Source: Terriglobus albidus
GTDB lineage: Bacteria; Acidobacteriota; Terriglobia; Terriglobales; Acidobacteriaceae
Direction of reading: 5' to 3'
Assembly: GCF_008000815.1 (NCBI RefSeq)
Contig: NZ_CP042806.1
Location: 2,914,001-2,978,000 of the forward strand
Length of the DNA stretch: 64,000 bases
The position numbers and the translations under genes are program-made. Each line of letters starts with the position of its first letter. Position 1 is the stretch's first letter. The notes under the pieces were generated by a model. That model had not been told where the DNA came from and searched no databases. It saw only the letters and a list, made by a program, of their open reading frames with translations. Shown here in pieces: positions 61,407 to 64,000 of the stretch.

Positions 61407-62867
61407 TTAGTGACCCGCTGAAAACCTCATTGGCGCTCTAGCTTCCTTCAAGTGATACTGGTCGATCTTGTAAAGCAAGGTGCGATAGCTGATGCGAAGC
61501 GCTGCGGCGGCGTGCCTGCGGTTCCAACGAGCCGCTTCCAGCGCCTGCTGTATCAGCCGGCTTTCGGTCTGGTCCTTGAAGTTCCGAACGATGGAGCGCA
61601 TATGAGTCACACTGGCATCGGGCTCTCCTTCAACCGTTGGGCAGACCTGCTCCGTGATGGTGGCACGGCCCATCACCTTGCTCTCGATATCGGCGACGGA
61701 GGCATCGCTGCCCTTAAGAATCTGAATGCGTATGACGGCATTGGACAGCTCCCTCAGGTTTCCGGGCCAGTGATATTCCTGTAGCAAAGAGACGATGCGT
61801 GGTGAGATATAGACCGGATCTTGCTGGAACTGAGCAGCCTGCCGCTTGACCATCTGTTCCACCAGGAACGGAATCTCCTCCCGCCGTTCCCGCAACGGAG
61901 GAATATTGATCGTAAAGGCGCTGATGCGATAGTAGAGGTCCTCGCGAAAGAGCTTATCTGTGATGGCATTCTCGATATTAACGTTCGTGGCAGCAATCAC
62001 CCGGACGTCAGCGGTTGAGACGGTCCTTGCGCCGAGACGGGAGTAACGGCCGTCCTGCAGGACATGAAGCAACTTAGCCTGCATCGGAGCGCTCATCTCA
62101 CCGATTTCGTCCAGCAGGAGGGTGCCGCGGTCGGCCAGTTCGAACTTACCAGGCTTCGCCTTGACGGCTCCGGTAAAGGCGCCCGCCTCATAGCCGAAGA
62201 GCTCGCTTTCAAGGAGGTCCGGCGGGAGAGCGGCGCAATTGACAGAACTGAAGACGTGCGACGAACGGCGAGAGTGCTTGTGGAGGAGATTGGCAACGAC
62301 GTCCTTACCAACGCCGCTCTCGCCGAGGATCAGTACAGGCACATCCACGGCGGCGAGGAGGCGAATGTTCTCATAAATTCGCATCATAGCCGGTGAGGCC
62401 GCGAGGAAGTAGCGGTTATGGCCGATCTCTTCCAGATGATAGCGTCCAGAGGTCGGCCGGACATCATGATCCACCTCGCGAGTTACTTCAAACTCCTCCG
62501 CCAACTGGGAGAGTTCCGTAAGCATCTCTTCGAGTTCAGGGCGTTGAACCGGGACTTTGAGGAAGTGGTGAATCCCAAGCGTCTCTGCATCCTGAACCCA
62601 CGGGCTCAGACCTAGGGGGGGCGCCAGCCAAATGCGATGCGCACCCACCTGCTGACTAAGTCTCGACAAAGAAGTCTCATCTCTGGGGGGACGTGCGGAG
62701 ACGTCCAAAATAACAGCATCGAAATGGCGTGTCTGGCAAGCCGCCAAGGCTTCTTTCAGGGATTCGAAGACCTCAACAAGATGTCCCTCGGATTGAAGCG
62801 TTGCCTCGGCAGTCTGAATAAATGGCCTTGAGCTTGTAATAATTGCGACTACTTTAGTCCTTAGCAT
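61407..62867 (-). CDS. Sigma-54-dependent Fis-family transcriptional activator (PrsR/NtrC-type)
   Basis: About 486 residues: a receiver-like N-terminus (about 1-125), AAA+ domain (about 165-395) and Fis-type HTH (about 440-480; ARWNRRHAAAALRISYRTLL). The AAA+ part is complete: GESGVGKDVVANLLH (Walker A), YEAGAFTGAVKAKPGKFE (GAFTGA loop for sigma-54 contact), TLLLDEIGEMSAPMQAKLL (Walker B) and an R-finger region (NLRELSNAVIRIQ). The receiver keeps the Asp of AVILDVSA and the Lys of FLKVPV, but has TSSRP where the acidic pair should be, so ordinary phosphorylation is doubtful. AAAGG lies 9 nt before the ATG at 62867. It faces the EPS locus and is the natural activator of its -24/-12 promoters. 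Confidence 0.92.
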   Translation of the reverse strand: MLRTKVVAIITSSRPFIQTAEATLQSEGHLVEVFESLKEALAACQTRHFDAVILDVSARPPRDETSLSRLSQQVGAHRIWLAPPLGLSPWVQDAETLGIHHFLKVPVQRPELEEMLTELSQLAEEFEVTREVDHDVRPTSGRYHLEEIGHNRYFLAASPAMMRIYENIRLLAAVDVPVLILGESGVGKDVVANLLHKHSRRSSHVFSSVNCAALPPDLLESELFGYEAGAFTGAVKAKPGKFELADRGTLLLDEIGEMSAPMQAKLLHVLQDGRYSRLGARTVSTADVRVIAATNVNIENAITDKLFREDLYYRISAFTINIPPLRERREEIPFLVEQMVKRQAAQFQQDPVYISPRIVSLLQEYHWPGNLRELSNAVIRIQILKGSDASVADIESKVMGRATITEQVCPTVEGEPDASVTHMRSIVRNFKDQTESRLIQQALEAARWNRRHAAAALRISYRTLLYKIDQYHLKEARAPMRFSAGH

Positions 62868-63004
62868 CACGGATACCTTTAAGTACCTCAATATGTTGAA
62901 AATGGCTCGTTTTTTTTAGGTGAACAGGCGTATGGTGTACCCCAGATTCCAAGGCGCACCTGTGCCGGCTGTTGAGACGCCTACTTCTCAGGCGATTAGG
63001 CCTT

Positions 63005-63322
63005 TCATCGCCTGGAAGTTTGGTCTTTCGTTTGCTGTCCCGCATAGCAGGATCCCCAACGAAGGAGGGAAGATACGTTCTGTGCCCAGACCTCGGAGAG
63101 CGAGATGATCCAGGCTACCTGTAGTACCCCCATTGCAGCTATCCATTCACCGGAGGGGCCGGTCTTGTCGAGAATTGTCCAACAAATCGAGAAGACACTG
63201 ATCCCAGTCAACGTAAGTACAACCGACGGAAGATATGAACGCCAGTTCAGCAACCTTTGCGGAACATGGGAGGTATACAAGGCAGGGCCGTAAAGCGCCC
63301 GAAGCATTCCAGGAGAAGCCAT
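63005..63322 (-). CDS. Hypothetical small membrane protein
   Basis: About 105 residues starting at an ATG with AAAGGA 9 nt upstream. Two hydrophobic segments (YLPSVVLTLTGISVFSICWTI and WIAAMGVLQVAWIISLSEVW) are separated by a short polar loop, with a basic, Gln/Thr-rich tail. No family recognised. It is divergent from the winged-helix gene at 63497. The frame is open to 63373. Coding potential is moderate only. Confidence 0.45.
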   Translation of the reverse strand: MASPGMLRALYGPALYTSHVPQRLLNWRSYLPSVVLTLTGISVFSICWTILDKTGPSGEWIAAMGVLQVAWIISLSEVWAQNVSSLLRWGSCYAGQQTKDQTSRR

Positions 63323-63496
63323 AATGTGTGTCCTTTGGAAGAAAACCAAATGCAGTACAACGAGCCCGATCACGATAGGAGATAAGACCCGATAAAAATG
63401 AAACTGGCCTACCGTATCTAGAAAGGGCGAATTTAGTCCTCAAAACCGTAATTGATGCTGGTCAATTGATCCATTGTTATATCCAGGTCTTTTCCA

Positions 63497-64000
63497 ATGA
63501 AAGAGATACAGTTTTTTGGAGAATATACGTTTGAGAAATCTCCGCTACTTGTCATGCGCGGAATTGAGATGATTGATCTCACGCCAAGGCAATTAGAGAC
63601 TCTATCCTTGCTGCTTGATGCCAAAGGAGAGGTCGTAAGCAGAGAGACATTCCTGGACAAGGTCTGGGGGGACGTTATTGTCGAAGAACATAATCTGACT
63701 CAGACAATCTTTCTGCTGCGCAAGACCCTTGGTAAGTTACCAAATGGTCAGGAGTACATAGAGACGGTACCCAAAAAAGGGTACCGAATGTCACCATCCG
63801 CATTATCTCTTTCGACAATGCGCGAGCCCTCTCCCTCCCTGTGGGACAAGGCGAAAATGAAGATTCCCTCGCCGGCTTTGCCGAGCGTTCCCTTGATGGA
63901 AGGAACGCGCTCCAGAAGCATTATTAAGAGGATGTTTCTGATACAAGCTGCCGTCATAGTTGTCACGATGGCAGCTACGCTGCTCCGTGGCTTTCAGGCA
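63497..64000 (+). CDS. CadC-like winged-helix regulator with membrane segment (3' end cut off)
   Basis: From ATG 63497 the frame stays open to the window edge (168 codons). Residues 5-95 form a Trans_reg_C winged helix: LTPRQLETLSLLLDAKGEVV, ETFLDKVWGDVIVEEHNLTQ, LRKTLGKLPNGQEYIETVPK. After a Pro/Ser-rich linker a hydrophobic segment begins (MFLIQAAVIVVTMAATLL), so this is the membrane-anchored CadC-type architecture whose sensor part lies to the right. It is paralogous to the short protein at 12826, which lacks the membrane part. Confidence 0.82.
   Translation, partial: MKEIQFFGEYTFEKSPLLVMRGIEMIDLTPRQLETLSLLLDAKGEVVSRETFLDKVWGDVIVEEHNLTQTIFLLRKTLGKLPNGQEYIETVPKKGYRMSPSALSLSTMREPSPSLWDKAKMKIPSPALPSVPLMEGTRSRSIIKRMFLIQAAVIVVTMAATLLRGFQA

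Overview
The window looks like a chromosomal segment of an Acidobacteriota, probably class Terriglobia (Terriglobus/Granulicella/Edaphobacter-like). The reasons are an ADOP-type MacB-like permease at the left edge, secreted proteins built from putative-Ig and BACON modules, CadC-like winged-helix regulators, a CE15 esterase, and moderately GC-rich DNA with many ATGA-overlapping genes. I see no rRNA, tRNA, CRISPR array, transposase or phage gene. Names rest on motifs read from the translations; no database search was run.

Layout. (1) 1-4145: a partial ADOP permease, then a GntR/YtrA-type regulator, ABC ATPase and membrane permease in an overlapping operon. (2) 4264-11103, minus: a five-gene heavy-metal efflux operon (small Cys/His/Met-rich exported protein, CusC-, CusB- and CusA-like subunits, small exported protein). 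(3) 11238-17546, minus: a CE15-type esterase, a short winged-helix regulator, then universal stress protein, CBS protein, phosphoribosyltransferase, a 44-residue membrane protein and a PAS histidine kinase with eroded catalytic motifs. (4) 17604-61115: a very large exopolysaccharide (EPS) locus. (5) 61407-64000: a sigma-54 activator of the NtrC/PrsR kind, a small membrane protein and a partial winged-helix regulator.

The EPS locus has every part of a Wzx/Wzy-type pathway. Precursor enzymes are GlmS, two epimerases and a set resembling WbpA, WbpB, WbpE, WbpD and WbpI, which together would make UDP-ManNAc3NAcA, a diacetamido uronic acid. The assembly parts are a priming sugar transferase, at least six glycosyltransferases, a Wzx flippase, a Wzy/ligase, a Wza-like exporter, a Wzz/GumC-like co-polymerase with a separate BY-kinase, and an outer-membrane barrel. 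There are also two polysaccharide deacetylases, two half-size EamA transporters with an FAD enzyme, and three secreted proteins: 1618 aa with 11 Ig-like repeats plus a beta-helix, a 523-aa beta-helix paralogue, and 1404 aa with BACON repeats and duplicated jelly-roll modules. Twenty genes between 30375 and 55629 run in one direction with little or no spacing.

The most interesting signal is regulatory. Five -24/-12 (GG-N10-GC) sigma-54-type promoters lie at the heads of the EPS transcripts (20565, 20809, 48773, 55669, 55876). Four copies of a dyad, TGCAA-N4-TTGCA, lie in the same control regions (20709, 28353, 48859, 55749), three of them about 100-160 bp upstream of predicted start points. 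The flanking gene at 61407 encodes a sigma-54 activator with the GAFTGA loop and a Fis-type helix-turn-helix but a receiver lacking its acidic pocket. I infer a self-contained sigma-54 EPS regulon in which all five Wbp-like enzymes are under these promoters.

A short palindrome-ended repeat (full copy 16298-16399, partial copies near 11177 and 12621) lies at the 3' ends of genes and in one case supplies the stop codon.
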